From Halalkalibacterium ligniniphilum (GTDB lineage: Bacteria; Bacillota; Bacilli; Bacillales; Bacillaceae_D), in the NCBI RefSeq assembly GCF_000334155.1, contig NZ_ANNK01000087.1, forward strand, positions 20,266 to 84,265: 64,000 nt of DNA, written 5' to 3'. Every line of letters starts with the position of its first letter. Position 1 is the first letter of the stretch. The notes below the pieces were generated by a model, which saw only the letters and a list, made by a program, of their open reading frames with translations, was not told the origin of the DNA and ran no database searches. The position numbers and the translations under genes were made by a program. Below, piece after piece: positions 37,508 to 47,942 of the stretch.

Positions 37508-39001
37508 ATGTTAGAGGCAGCCCTACCAGCACTTCTAGAATTAATATCGTGGCCAGGCATCTTATATTTAACAATTGGTGCATTGCTAGGCTTATTATTT
37601 GGAATTTTACCAGGACTTGGTGGTCCTCAGGTCCTAGCGCTTCTATTACCATTAACGTTTACGATGGATGCTGCAACAGCCTTAACATTATTGATAGGAG
37701 CCTCAGGTGCTACAGCATTTGGGGGCTCTATTACCGCAATTTTAATCAATACACCTGGAACTGCCCAAAATGCTGCGACTGTATATGATGGCTTCCCAAT
37801 GACCAAGCAAGGGAAGGCAGGACAAGCAATTGGTGCGGCCGCAGCTGCTTCTGTACTTGGAGCGATATTTGGTGCAATTATTTTAACAGCAATTCTTCCA
37901 GTAGGTAGATACCTTGTTCTTGCATTTTCTTATCCTGAATATTTTATGATGGCAGTCATGGGTCTTGCCATGATTGTTGTATTATCCCAAGGTTCATTAT
38001 GGAAGGGCATTATTGCAGGTGGTTTAGGATTAATGATAGCTTTTATCGGTTACGACCCTGTATCAGGCGCTGTTCGTTATACGTTTGGAACGGATTATCT
38101 TTGGGACGGTATTCCACTCGTAACAATGCTTATTGGACTTTTCGCAATTGCGGAAGCGATATCATTATGGACTAAACAAGGATCGATTGCATCAAAGAAG
38201 GTTAATACTTCTTTAAAAGGTGTCTTTGAAGGTATGGGGGCTGTATTTAAAAATTTTGGCTTGTTTATTAAGAGTTCAATCATCGGAACGATTATTGGCA
38301 TCATCCCAGGTGTTGGTGGGGCAGTTGCGAATTTCATTGCATATGGGCAAGCAGCGTCCACTTCAAAAAATCCAGAAAACTTCGGGAAGGGAGATGTGAG
38401 AGGGGTTATTGCACCTGAATCTGCAAATAACGCAAAAGATGGTGGTGCACTCGTACCTACTTTAATATTTGGTATTCCAGGAAGTCTAGAAATGGCCGTG
38501 TTACTTGGTGCATTAACCATTCATGGTATACAGCCAGGCCCTCGTTTAATGTTAGATAATCCCGGTATTACCCTTACTCTCATCTATGCTCTTGTACTAG
38601 CTAATATTATTGTAGGTGTTGTTGGGATCCTTTTAGCTTCACCACTAGCTCGATTAACCATGATAAAATCCGTATTTATTGCTCCGGTCATTTTGGTTCT
38701 TGCTTTGGTTGGTTCGTATGCAGCAGACGGGCGAATTCAAGATGTTGTCGCGGCAGCGCTATTTGGTCTTATTGGTTATGCGATGATTCGGCACCATTTT
38801 TCCAGAGTTGCACTAGTCATTGCTGTTGTTCTTGGCGAAATGATGCAGCAAAGCTTTCATCAAACAATTGAGTTGCTAGGTTATTCTGGATTTTTCACTC
38901 GACCTATCACCTTATCGTTTATCATCATAACTATTATCATTCTTGCCCTACCAATCATTAGGAGAAAGCGAGGCACAACTGATGAGAATCTCGGAGCGTA
39001 G
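37508..39001 (+). CDS. tctA: TTT transporter large membrane subunit, second copy
   Basis: ATG 37508 is preferred: GTGGAG lies six bases upstream, whereas GTG 37496 would be part of that site. About 497 aa with 11-12 membrane segments and the TctA signatures ILPGLGGPQVLALLLPL, GGSITAILINTPGT and IIPGVGGAVANFIAYG. It overlaps the start of tctB by 20 bp. It is close to the copy at 4750 throughout, which shows duplication or parallel gain of the transporter. Confidence 0.92.
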   Translation: MLEAALPALLELISWPGILYLTIGALLGLLFGILPGLGGPQVLALLLPLTFTMDAATALTLLIGASGATAFGGSITAILINTPGTAQNAATVYDGFPMTKQGKAGQAIGAAAAASVLGAIFGAIILTAILPVGRYLVLAFSYPEYFMMAVMGLAMIVVLSQGSLWKGIIAGGLGLMIAFIGYDPVSGAVRYTFGTDYLWDGIPLVTMLIGLFAIAEAISLWTKQGSIASKKVNTSLKGVFEGMGAVFKNFGLFIKSSIIGTIIGIIPGVGGAVANFIAYGQAASTSKNPENFGKGDVRGVIAPESANNAKDGGALVPTLIFGIPGSLEMAVLLGALTIHGIQPGPRLMLDNPGITLTLIYALVLANIIVGVVGILLASPLARLTMIKSVFIAPVILVLALVGSYAADGRIQDVVAAALFGLIGYAMIRHHFSRVALVIAVVLGEMMQQSFHQTIELLGYSGFFTRPITLSFIIITIIILALPIIRRKRGTTDENLGA

Positions 39002-39488
39002 TATCTTTAGTCTGATCCTAATTGTAACAATGGGTGTATTTGTAGCTCTTTCCTTTACCTTTAACCCACAGGCAAGATTATTTCCTCTTGTAGTGGGGGG
39101 AATTACTTTTATCATGCTCATTATTCAATTTTTTGGAGATAGTGTTCCCTCGATTGCTAGACGTTTTCCTTTTTTAAGACAGGAAGGAGTGTTTTCTGCC
39201 CCTTCGAATCAGGATAAGCAAAAAAGCGAACAAGATGAACAAGTAGAAGAAGAGCAAGCGAAAAATGAAAAGTCCCCTTGGGCAGCCGTAGCAACAATTA
39301 TTTTAAGTATTGCCGGTTTTATTGTCATTCTTCACTTCACGTCTTATTTGTTAGCTGTACTTGTTTTTTTATTTTTTGTTATCTGTATTTTAGGAAAAGA
39401 AAAGCTGATAAAATCTTTAGGAATTGCAGTGCTGATAACTGGATTTATGTATGTTCTCTTTGATTTAATCTTAAATACTCGCTTTTAA
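38982..39488 (+). CDS. tctB: TTT transporter small membrane subunit, second copy
   Basis: ATG 38982 gives MRISERSIFSL, the usual start just before the first membrane segment; the frame is open further upstream only inside tctA. About 168 aa, four membrane segments with a charged Gln/Glu-rich loop in the middle (SNQDKQKSEQDEQVEEE). Same layout as the tctB at 6246. It ends TTT operon 2. No clear terminator follows before the TPP riboswitch. Confidence 0.85.
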   Translation: MRISERSIFSLILIVTMGVFVALSFTFNPQARLFPLVVGGITFIMLIIQFFGDSVPSIARRFPFLRQEGVFSAPSNQDKQKSEQDEQVEEEQAKNEKSPWAAVATIILSIAGFIVILHFTSYLLAVLVFLFFVICILGKEKLIKSLGIAVLITGFMYVLFDLILNTRF

Positions 39489-39605
39489 TACTAATACCAA
39501 AGTAGTGTTGCTTTTGCAATAAAAAAATTGCTGAAAAATTCTTGATTTTTCCTTTTCAACTGTTAGTGATTATGGTACGATTTGAGAGAATACAATATAT
39601 CGATT

Positions 39606-39705
39606 GCACTAGGGGTGTCCATGAGCTGGACTGAGAGAGAAGCGCGTGTAAGCTTCTTAACCCTTCGGACCTGATCTGGATCATACCAGCGTAGGAAAGT
39701 GATGA
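39606..39705 (+). ncRNA. TPP riboswitch (THI element)
   Basis: Conserved THI-box parts are all present: AGGGGTGTCC, CTGAGAGA, ACCCTTCGGACCTGATCTGG and TACCAGCGTAGGAAAGTG. It lies 150 bp before thiC and should turn thiC off when thiamine pyrophosphate is bound. Confidence 0.97.
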
Positions 39706-39717
39706 AACGAGAAAAAT

Positions 39718-41638
<1,921 letters not shown>

Positions 41639-41700
41639 GAATGTTAGAATGAGGTAGCAAGAAATAAAAAAGAGACGTAAAAGGTAAATTGAAGGCGAAG

Positions 41701-41729
41701 AGACTGGCTCAAAAAAGTCAGTCTTTTTT
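41701..41729 (+). terminator. Terminator after thiC
   Basis: AGACTG and CAGTCT pair around a 12-nt loop, followed by TTTTTT. Confidence 0.65.
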
Positions 41730-41803
41730 CATTGTTTTAAAAGAAAACAGGTAATACGTTGTGATATGTTGAATTGTATAATAAAAAGAAAAGTTTTCAG
41801 CGA

Positions 41804-42319
41804 TTATAATAAAAGTTTGCATATACCTAAAAAAATAAATACAAGACCAGGTAAGGAAGCCATTGATTGAAGGATCAAAGGGTTTTTTACGAAATGGCCT
41901 TGGATCATACCGAACAAGAAAGAAACAAAAAGGATAACACCAACCAAAGGTGCTAAATAAAAAGAGCGCTCAGTAATCCCAGCTTGTAAGCCATAGCCAA
42001 GGCTATCGATATTCATGATGAGAGCAAGTGTAATAAAATAGGAGCGGGCATGAAGAGGAGGTTGATGAACCAGATTATATAGACCTAGACCGATCATCAT
42101 AATACCAGCAAGTGTATGAAGAATGTATGATGGAACGAATTCACCGATGAGGCGTCCAACACTCATTGAGAAAAAGACAATCACTGCTGAAAAGGCAGAG
42201 AGAGCTACAATATGCTGCAAAGGGATTTTTACGCGTTTAAAGCCGTATAAGAATCCAATGAAAAACCCATCAAGACTCGTTAATATAGATAGAAAAACTA
42301 GAATAATTAAGTCAAACAT
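41804..42319 (-). CDS. MntP/YtaF-like membrane protein
   Basis: ATG 42319 follows GGGGG; the open frame to 42346 has no better start. The 171-aa protein has six predicted membrane segments in two repeats. The first repeat carries LTSLDGFFIGFLYGFKR, and the second ALIMNIDSLGYGLQAG; paired Asp residues in such helices are typical of MntP/YtaF-like (LysE-superfamily) proteins. MntP exports Mn2+; YtaF is a sporulation membrane protein of unknown job. It is not next to the Mn2+ riboswitch at 46.8 kb. Family-level assignment only. Confidence 0.7.
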   Translation of the reverse strand: MFDLIILVFLSILTSLDGFFIGFLYGFKRVKIPLQHIVALSAFSAVIVFFSMSVGRLIGEFVPSYILHTLAGIMMIGLGLYNLVHQPPLHARSYFITLALIMNIDSLGYGLQAGITERSFYLAPLVGVILFVSFLFGMIQGHFVKNPLILQSMASLPGLVFIFLGICKLLL

Positions 42320-42461
42320 TTTGTAACCCCCTATAAAATTGGACAAAAACGATTAACTAATTTATATGTTCATCGATTTTGAATTAGTCAAGCAGATGCA
42401 TAGTCAAAATCGTTCGTAATCGTTATAGTAGTAAGGGGTATGGAGAGAGGAGGAAGACATC

Positions 42462-43136
42462 ATGATACAAATAAAAGGGATATTTCTCTTTGTCTTGGTT
42501 TTGTTTCTGGCGGCATGTGGAAGTACAGAAACGGTAGAAGAGGCACCTTTAGATGAAAGTGAAAGCTCCGAGGTTGAGGTACTGACGGCAGACGAACGAA
42601 CGGTCGTTGTATCAGACCTTTTTAAGGAGTCAGCTGAATCCGAGGGTACATCAGAGGAAAAGGATGCTACAGATGAGGGGGCCGCTTCCCATCAAGCTGA
42701 AGAGGAACAGCAAGCAAAGGAGCATCAAAAGAAAGAAGAAGAGGAAAATGAAACAATAGCAAACAGCAAAGAAGCACAGAAAGAAGTAGAGGGATCAAGT
42801 TCATTATTATCTAAGGGGATAAAGAAATTTGAGCTCGAACTTGAATTTATGAACGATGAGGAATGGGAATTTAAATACGAGCAAGACAAAGAAAAGCAAA
42901 AGGCTGAGATAGAAAAGGAAAATGGTGAAAAGCAAAAGATCGAAGGGGAAGAAGCGATTTCATCAATGGAGACCTTACTTTCTAACTTAACGTTTGATGA
43001 GACGACATCACCTCAAGAGGTTCAAAAAGCCATCTTTGCAACTTTAAATGTCGATGCAGCAACCATATCTAAGTTTGAATTAAAAATTGAATTTCAAAAT
43101 AAAGAGAAGATTGAAGTAAAACAGGAAGTATCATGA
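42462..43136 (+). CDS. YusW-like lipoprotein
   Basis: 224 aa. A signal peptide ends with the lipobox LAAC. Residues about 25-115 form a very acidic, low-complexity linker rich in Glu, Lys and Gln. The rest is a globular domain (KKFELELEFMNDEEWEFKYE, then LSNLTFDETTSPQEV and KFELKIEFQNKEKIEV) that resembles the YusW-like domain found in Bacillus lipoproteins. Function of that family is unknown. AGAGGAGG precedes the ATG; a terminator follows. Confidence 0.75.
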   Translation: MIQIKGIFLFVLVLFLAACGSTETVEEAPLDESESSEVEVLTADERTVVVSDLFKESAESEGTSEEKDATDEGAASHQAEEEQQAKEHQKKEEEENETIANSKEAQKEVEGSSSLLSKGIKKFELELEFMNDEEWEFKYEQDKEKQKAEIEKENGEKQKIEGEEAISSMETLLSNLTFDETTSPQEVQKAIFATLNVDAATISKFELKIEFQNKEKIEVKQEVS

Positions 43137-43141
43137 CAAAA

Positions 43142-43174
43142 GGCTGGATCATACTCAGATGATTCAGCCTCTTT
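43142..43174. terminator. Terminator between lipoprotein and transglycosylase genes
   Basis: GGCTGGATCAT and ATGATTCAGCC pair (one G-U) around a 6-nt loop, followed by TCTTT; it lies between two convergent genes. Confidence 0.65.
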
Positions 43175-43182
43175 AAATAGCT

Positions 43183-43827
43183 TCATTCAGAAGCATGTTC
43201 GTAAGGATTTTGATCAAAAGGAAAGGTGATTGGATTGTAATGGTCTTGATAGGATTCATAAAAGCTCATTACTTCAAGTACATATGCCTCGCTTTTATTG
43301 TAAGCAAAAAGCGCCTTCTCTAAGTCACCATCAGCAGCACCATGATCAGCTAAGTATTTTGCAGCGGAAAATGTAGCATCGTATAAGTCAAACGGATCTG
43401 CTTTTCCATTCCCTGTCGCATCTACACCGTAGCCTTGATGTTCTGCAATAAGGGCAAGATCAGTAATATCAACATCTTCATCAATTCCTCCAACATCTGT
43501 TCCAGGATAAGTCCAGCCAACCCAGGTTCGTGGCATGAATTGAAAGTGACCTACTGCGCCAACAGGACTCTCCAGCTGATCCATTTTTGAAAAAATCGTT
43601 TCAACCCGGTGCACAGAAGCAAGCAACTTCCACGGTATGTTATAAGTTTCCCCAGCTTCTTGATAGATCGGGATAAAGGCAGCTGGGATGTTGTGTTGTC
43701 CATAAACCGCTTTGTACGTAAAGTGACGTACTTGTTCAGACTGTGCAAAAAGATACTGGCCGGCTCCAATAAAAAGTAGACCAAAAAAAAGAAAAAACAG
43801 TAGGAGTTTTCGCACGTTCGATGTCAT
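43183..43827 (-). CDS. Lytic murein transglycosylase
   Basis: 214 aa with an N-terminal membrane anchor (LLLFFLFFGLLFIGAGQYLF) and an extracellular SLT-type lysozyme-like domain. The catalytic Glu is in LLASVHRVETIFS, and the following GAVGHFQFMPRTW and YDATFSAAKYLADHG, LFAYNKSEAYV match bacterial membrane-bound or soluble lytic transglycosylases that cleave peptidoglycan with 1,6-anhydro products. It probably acts in cell wall turnover. It stands alone. Confidence 0.85.
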   Translation of the reverse strand: MTSNVRKLLLFFLFFGLLFIGAGQYLFAQSEQVRHFTYKAVYGQHNIPAAFIPIYQEAGETYNIPWKLLASVHRVETIFSKMDQLESPVGAVGHFQFMPRTWVGWTYPGTDVGGIDEDVDITDLALIAEHQGYGVDATGNGKADPFDLYDATFSAAKYLADHGAADGDLEKALFAYNKSEAYVLEVMSFYESYQDHYNPITFPFDQNPYEHASE

Positions 43828-44155
43828 CCTTTAAATTCAGAGTTCAATGCATTCATTATAACGAGAATTAGACAAACACGAAACTTATTTTTTTGAAAAA
43901 AAAGGCTGAGCTTGGATATAGGATGAGCATTGCCTAAAGGAAGGGCTATACAAACTTGTTTTGTTTTCATTTCAAGTGGTAAAACGAACAACCACTCATA
44001 AAAGTAGTTTCTTTTACTACTAGTAAATTAAAGCGCTTTAAAAATCTTCATTATTTTTTCACACAATAACCCCTTGAGGTTTTTCAAAAAAACGTTATAG
44101 TAGGGGACGTAGCATAAATCACTACAAAATATAATTAGTAGGAAGTGAATCGAAC
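43828..44155. other. Intergenic stretch with little content
   Basis: The 328-bp gap holds the second copy of a 25-bp repeat (43903-43927) and a short hairpin-like AACCCC...GGTTTTT (44066-44081). No ORF with a ribosome site is seen. A promoter for the gene at 44156 is not clear. Confidence 0.4.
43903..43927 (+). repeat. 25-bp repeat, copy 2
   Basis: Partner of 24839-24863 (about 21 of 25 identical). Confidence 0.35.
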
Positions 44156-44437
44156 GTGCTCGTTCATGATTTAGTCGAAACAAAGCAACTTCTTGTCGGA
44201 GAAACAAAGCCAGAATATCTCGTTGTGTATGAAAAATTTGAAAACTGTGAAACAAAAGTAGATGGTCGAAAGGTTTGCTCGAATGAGCTTGGTACAGAAG
44301 AAATTGTTCAAATTCTTCGTGGAGAAGGAGACCATTTGTTACGCAACGTAGAGAGCTATTGTATCGGAGAAGCGTATCCAACATTGGATGCAGTTTTGGC
44401 GAAAGTAAAAGAAACGCACCAAGAAATTTTTAAATAA
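44156..44437 (+). CDS. Hypothetical protein, 93 aa
   Basis: GTG 44156 follows AGGAAGTGAAT. The small soluble protein has three cysteines (ENCETKVDGRKVCSNE and VESYCIGE) and no signal or membrane segment. It is followed by a good terminator, supporting a real single-gene unit. I do not recognise a family. Confidence 0.6.
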   Translation: MLVHDLVETKQLLVGETKPEYLVVYEKFENCETKVDGRKVCSNELGTEEIVQILRGEGDHLLRNVESYCIGEAYPTLDAVLAKVKETHQEIFK

Positions 44438-44446
44438 GAATGAAGA

Positions 44447-44471
44447 AAGGCGCTTATAGGCGTCTTTTTTG
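44447..44471 (+). terminator. Terminator
   Basis: AAGGCGC and GCGTCTT pair (one G-U) around a 6-nt loop, followed by TTTTTT. Confidence 0.75.
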
Positions 44472-44642
44472 TTTGGATAAAATGACTTGGTAAATTTGCG
44501 GCTTTGTTCAAACATTGTTCTAGTCATGATAAGATGATAATAAAATATACATCCTAATCAATACAGTAATTTCATAATGCTCTATATAAATGGTTTACTA
44601 GCGGAAATGTTGTGAGTACAAGAAGAGCTTGGAGGGAATACA

Positions 44643-45113
44643 GTGGTAAAAATTTTATTCGTTTGCTTAGGAAATATATGTCGTTCACCAATGGCAGAAG
44701 CGATTTTTCGAAAAAAAGTAAAAGACCAAGGTTTGGATAAAATCGTAACGATTGATTCTGCTGGAACGGGTCGGTGGCATATCGGTAATCCACCTCATGA
44801 AGGAACAATCGAGATTTTAAAGCAAAATCAAATTGATGCAAGTGGTTTAAAGGCTCGCCAAGTGTCAGAGGATGATTTACAGTCTTTTGACTATGTAATT
44901 GGTATGGATACTGAAAATGTCGGAAATCTCAGGGCACTAGCTGGTCATCATGGCAAAGCGGAAGTTGCGCGTCTATTAGATTTTATTCCAAATTATCAGC
45001 TAGCTGATGTTCCAGACCCTTATTTTACAGGGAATTTTGAAGAGGTTTTTGATCTGATTTCTGATGGCTGTGATCATCTTCTTTCTTACATTCGAGAAAA
45101 AGAGCAAATATAA
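44643..45113 (+). CDS. Low-molecular-weight protein-tyrosine phosphatase
   Basis: 156 aa with the P-loop VCLGNICRSPMAEA (catalytic Cys8 and Arg14) at the N terminus and the general-acid Asp in DVPDPYFTGNFEEVFDLI, as in Bacillus YfkJ. It dephosphorylates phosphotyrosine on proteins. GTG 44643 follows TTGGAGGG. A decayed gene follows it, so it once may have headed a longer operon, as yfkJ does. Confidence 0.9.
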   Translation: MVKILFVCLGNICRSPMAEAIFRKKVKDQGLDKIVTIDSAGTGRWHIGNPPHEGTIEILKQNQIDASGLKARQVSEDDLQSFDYVIGMDTENVGNLRALAGHHGKAEVARLLDFIPNYQLADVPDPYFTGNFEEVFDLISDGCDHLLSYIREKEQI

Positions 45114-45116
45114 CGA

Positions 45117-45467
45117 GTGGGCGAGTCATCGTCTGCTTTTTTGCTGGCTGTTTTTTTAACAGTGATGTCATCAATTTATGAGCCCCTATCTGCACAACCT
45201 TTTACAGCAGCTTTTAATAGTTTTATGTCAGCACACGAAAAATTTCCGATACCGTCTAAAAAAGAACTGATTATACAAAAGAGACAGACTTTGCATTAAA
45301 AATATCTGTAGAATAGGATGAATGATTTGAAGACTTCCTAAAAACGTAATCAACGAAACGTTTATGGGGATGGTTTGGATAAAACATCTCTATCTGTGAA
45401 AGAGCAATTTATCGATGCTTTTGGCGGAAATCATGTTAAAATTAGAAAGGAAGGCTCTTTTCCATAA
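45117..45467 (+). pseudogene. Degraded gene, lipoprotein-like start, several frameshifts
   Basis: Coding-like pieces lie in all three frames: a hydrophobic start with FFAGCFFNSD (lipobox-like) in one, PLSAQPFTAAFNSFMSAHEK and FPIPSK in another, DYTKETDFALKISVE in a third, then NVINETFMG and LDKTSLSVKEQFIDAFGG to a TAA at 45465. Joined, they would give one secreted protein of about 110 residues. At least three indels are needed, so it is not functional. Family unknown. Confidence 0.5.
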
Positions 45468-45485
45468 CGAAAAAGGAGTTCATGT

Positions 45486-45764
45486 ATGATTGATTTAAAT
45501 TTTGAGAAATATACAGAAATGACACTTTCAGATTTTACACTGAAAGAACACTATCCAGTGCAACATTGGGTTCATTACCTTGTCGGATTTTCTACGGACA
45601 AAATGCCGATAGATATCATTGATCCCGAGGCGCTCGTTATTTTAAATGAAGCAGGAGATGTATTGCAAGTTGTTCTCCAAGAGGAAGGCTGTGACTCGCC
45701 AAATTATCAGTTTACTGAAAACGAAAAGCAGCAAATTATAGCTTGGTTAACAAAACAAATGTAA
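45486..45764 (+). CDS. Hypothetical protein, 92 aa
   Basis: ATG 45486 follows AAAAGGAG. The small acidic soluble protein carries HYPVQHWVHYLVGF near the N terminus, a DPEALVILNEAGDVLQVVLQEEGCD middle part (two strands) and a helical end. No family recognised. It lies 19 bp after the decayed gene and on the same strand. Confidence 0.6.
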   Translation: MIDLNFEKYTEMTLSDFTLKEHYPVQHWVHYLVGFSTDKMPIDIIDPEALVILNEAGDVLQVVLQEEGCDSPNYQFTENEKQQIIAWLTKQM

Positions 45765-45823
45765 GCATTAGACGATTCTTGCAGCAGAAAGGGAACAGCA
45801 GAATAATCGTTCTGATCGATTTT

Positions 45824-46390
45824 TCAAATGTTGTCTTTCAAAGTAGAAGAATGGTTTGATTGACCAAAATGTTCATGAAGTGGCTGTTCTATGTGAGGAT
45901 TTTCTAACTCATAGGCATATAGATAAATAAGAAAAAGAGAACAGCACAGAAAATAACCTGCAGGCTGGTAAAACCAATGACGGATCTGTGGTGTAATCAG
46001 TAGAAAGATAAAGAAAAAAACACCAACAGACCAAACACAAAGAATTTGGAGCATTGGCAAAATAAATGGCTCAGTCAGCATAACTCCAAGCATTGCTCCC
46101 ATCAGCCCTCCCATTAAGCCTGCAAGTAGACCATCGAGAATCGCATGAAGATTGAACGGGAACCCTGCTGCAACACCGATTAAGCCAGAGCCAATCATTG
46201 CAAGGATGGAAGCATGAAAAAATGAGACATGTTGAAAGGTTGCCAGAAAGTAGCCAAGTGTTAATCCAAGCATCATGCTAATCGCCATAGAAGCCATCAT
46301 TCCTGTCATGATCGACAACTTTTTACGCTCGCGATAAAGTAAAATGAGTAGCGGGAGGATAAGAAAAATATAGAAGATTGCTAGCGTCAT
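45824..46390 (-). CDS. Hypothetical polytopic membrane protein
   Basis: 188 aa with about five or six membrane segments and glycine/methionine-rich helices (MIGSGLIGVAAGFPF, GLLAGLMGGLMGAMLGVML). The last 30 residues are polar and rich in His/Glu (NPHIEQPLHEHFGQSNH), which could bind metal. TTTT- and GAGG-rich sequence (GGAGG) precedes the ATG at 46390. No family recognised. Confidence 0.6.
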   Translation of the reverse strand: MTLAIFYIFLILPLLILLYRERKKLSIMTGMMASMAISMMLGLTLGYFLATFQHVSFFHASILAMIGSGLIGVAAGFPFNLHAILDGLLAGLMGGLMGAMLGVMLTEPFILPMLQILCVWSVGVFFFIFLLITPQIRHWFYQPAGYFLCCSLFLIYLYAYELENPHIEQPLHEHFGQSNHSSTLKDNI

Positions 46391-46518
46391 TATAGGCCTC
46401 CTTATCTAATCATGTTTTTTTAAAGGGTATGATAGAAATCGATAAAGCATTCATTAGATGTGAAAGGTTTAAGGAGGATTTATTTCAATGTAAAATAAAG
46501 AGTTAAGGGTGATCCTAA

Positions 46519-46686
46519 ATGAAGCCATTACAAATATCTGCTGAGACTGCACAAAAGCTTTCCAAGTCTTTAAATCTTCCCTTAGAACGAATTATGCATA
46601 TGCCACAGCATATTCTTGTCGCAAAATTAACAGAGCTGCACAAGGCGGAGGAAACGCAGAAAGAGAAAAATAGTCAAGAGACTTAA
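46519..46686 (+). CDS. yycC: YycC-like small protein, 55 aa
   Basis: The ATG at 46519 follows AAGGGTGAT. The protein starts MKPLQISAETAQKLSKSL and has RIMHMPQHILVAKLTEL, the pattern of the short YycC family of Bacillus. The C-terminal third is a charged Glu/Lys/Gln tail. Function is unknown. It is followed by the promoter of the Mn2+ riboswitch leader. Confidence 0.75.
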   Translation: MKPLQISAETAQKLSKSLNLPLERIMHMPQHILVAKLTELHKAEETQKEKNSQET

Positions 46687-46729
46687 GAGGCGCCATTTCC
46701 TTTCTTTTATTTGTAAATATAAAAACATA

Positions 46730-46758
46730 TTGATTGGAATGTCGTATATCTTTATGAT
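46730..46758 (+). promoter_or_regulatory. Sigma-A promoter of the riboswitch transcript
   Basis: TTGATT (46730-46735), 17-bp spacer, TATGAT (46753-46758). A start near 46765 would place the riboswitch close to the 5' end. Confidence 0.65.
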
Positions 46759-46792
46759 ATGATAAGAAGAATTGAATAAGCATAACATCTCT

Positions 46793-46889
46793 CTTGAAGG
46801 GGAGTAGCTTTAAAGGATAATGTCGTCAAGACGGGAACATTTCCCCGGCCTTATCCGCAACAGTACGTTGTTAGCGAGACCTTTGCCGA
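46793..46889 (+). ncRNA. yybP-ykoY (Mn2+) riboswitch
   Basis: Shows the conserved AAGGGGAGTAGC box, an internal AAGGATAA/TTATCC helix, CCCCGGCC, and the closing TTAGCGAGACCTTTGCC, as in the yybP-ykoY family. The expected partner hairpin/terminator follows at once. The family senses Mn2+ and usually precedes metal exporters; here it precedes a kinase-like gene. Confidence 0.88.
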
Positions 46890-46920
46890 ATTATCTTGGT
46901 AAAGGTCTGTTTTTGTTTTT
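46878..46920 (+). terminator. Riboswitch-controlled terminator
   Basis: GACCTTTGCC pairs with GGTAAAGGTC around a 10-nt loop, then TGTTTTTGTTTTT. The 5' arm overlaps the aptamer end, so Mn2+ binding can prevent it forming. Confidence 0.85.
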
Positions 46921-46921
46921 A

Positions 46922-46960
46922 GCGTCTTTACTAAATTAATTTTGGTAAGGATGCTTTTTT
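46922..46960 (+). terminator. Second terminator before the kinase-like gene
   Basis: GCGTCTTTAC and GTAAGGATGC pair (two G-U) around a 13-nt loop, followed by TTTTTT. A second stop between riboswitch and gene is unusual. Confidence 0.7.
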
Positions 46961-46999
46961 ATTGAAAAAACGCTTGTCAATGTGAAGGGAGTCCTACAT

Positions 47000-47614
47000 A
47001 TGCCATCATTTTATGAACTAGCTGAGAGTGTTATGTTCGCAGAAAGTGACTCTACTATGGCCTTTGTAAAAAAAGATGATCGTTTAGAATTTATCGGCAA
47101 AGGAAGAAGTGCGATAGTTTTTAAAATAAAATCAACGTCAAAAGTGCTAAAGGTTTTTCATCCCTCCTTTTCAGATCTGGCGAAAGAAGAAGCTCAAATC
47201 TATGAAACCTTGCAAGGGGTAAGCTATTATCCAACGTTATATGAATCAGGGCCAAACTATTTGGTGATTGATTATATTCAAGGATACACTCTTTCCGAAT
47301 GTCTAAGCAAAGGAATCAAAATTGTGAAAGGGTATGTAGATGAAATTGATCGTGCACTTAAAGTGGCGAGAGAAAAAGGTTTAAACCCGTCAGACATTCA
47401 CTTGAAAAATATTCTCTTAACAGCTGATGATAAAATTGTGTTAATTGATGTAGCAAGGTTTAGACAGGATAAAAATTGTACACAATGGGATGACCTAAAA
47501 AAAGCGTTTTACGCGTATTACAGCCGGCCAATTTTTCCAAAAAAGATTCCGGCCCCATTGCAAAATCTCATTGCAGTTTGTTACCGGAAAAAGCTTCTTC
47601 CTGCCCTTTTCTAA
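47000..47614 (+). CDS. Protein-kinase-like (YrzF/RIO-type) protein
   Basis: ATG 47000 follows AAGGGAG by eight bases; a GTG at 46982 would precede that site. The 204-aa protein has the kinase N lobe (IGKGRSAIVFKI glycine loop, LKVF lysine) and a short catalytic part: PSDIHLKNILL (HxDxxxxN variant) and VLIDVARF in place of DFG. The usual C lobe is largely missing, as in small atypical kinases such as Bacillus YrzF. Substrate unknown. It is the first gene after the Mn2+ riboswitch, which suggests manganese-dependent expression if transcripts pass the two terminators. Confidence 0.75.
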   Translation: MPSFYELAESVMFAESDSTMAFVKKDDRLEFIGKGRSAIVFKIKSTSKVLKVFHPSFSDLAKEEAQIYETLQGVSYYPTLYESGPNYLVIDYIQGYTLSECLSKGIKIVKGYVDEIDRALKVAREKGLNPSDIHLKNILLTADDKIVLIDVARFRQDKNCTQWDDLKKAFYAYYSRPIFPKKIPAPLQNLIAVCYRKKLLPALF

Positions 47615-47734
47615 TTCTTTTGTAAGCTAATTAAAACCATGATTTTTTGGATGAGATTGATAGGATAGGGCCTTCTGCGGGGCATATCAAGAGGTTTTTT
47701 AAGCCCTGTATTTATTCATGATGACGTAATAGAG

Positions 47735-47880
47735 AGGCTGGGACATAACGAACGTGTATGATTAAAATGCGAACAATGCACAACCTTAGCGAAGGATATT
47801 TCCGAAGCGAATACTAGCCATCAACGATCATGTCGTTCGGATTTCTCAACAATCAAAACTCTTTTGTCCCAGCCTTTTTT
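47735..47880. repeat. Long inverted-repeat element with terminator-like ends
   Basis: AGGCTGGGACA (47735-47745) is matched by TGTCCCAGCCT (47865-47875) followed by TTTTTT, enclosing about 120 bp with further weak pairing. It has no ORF. AGGCTGGGACA-type hairpins are common terminators or small repeats in Firmicutes. It fills most of the 328-bp gap 47615-47942. Confidence 0.5.
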
Positions 47881-47942
47881 ACACTTAAAGAAGCCAGCTT
47901 TACTTAACCTGTCATTAATGGCAAGCCCCGCTCGATTTCCAT

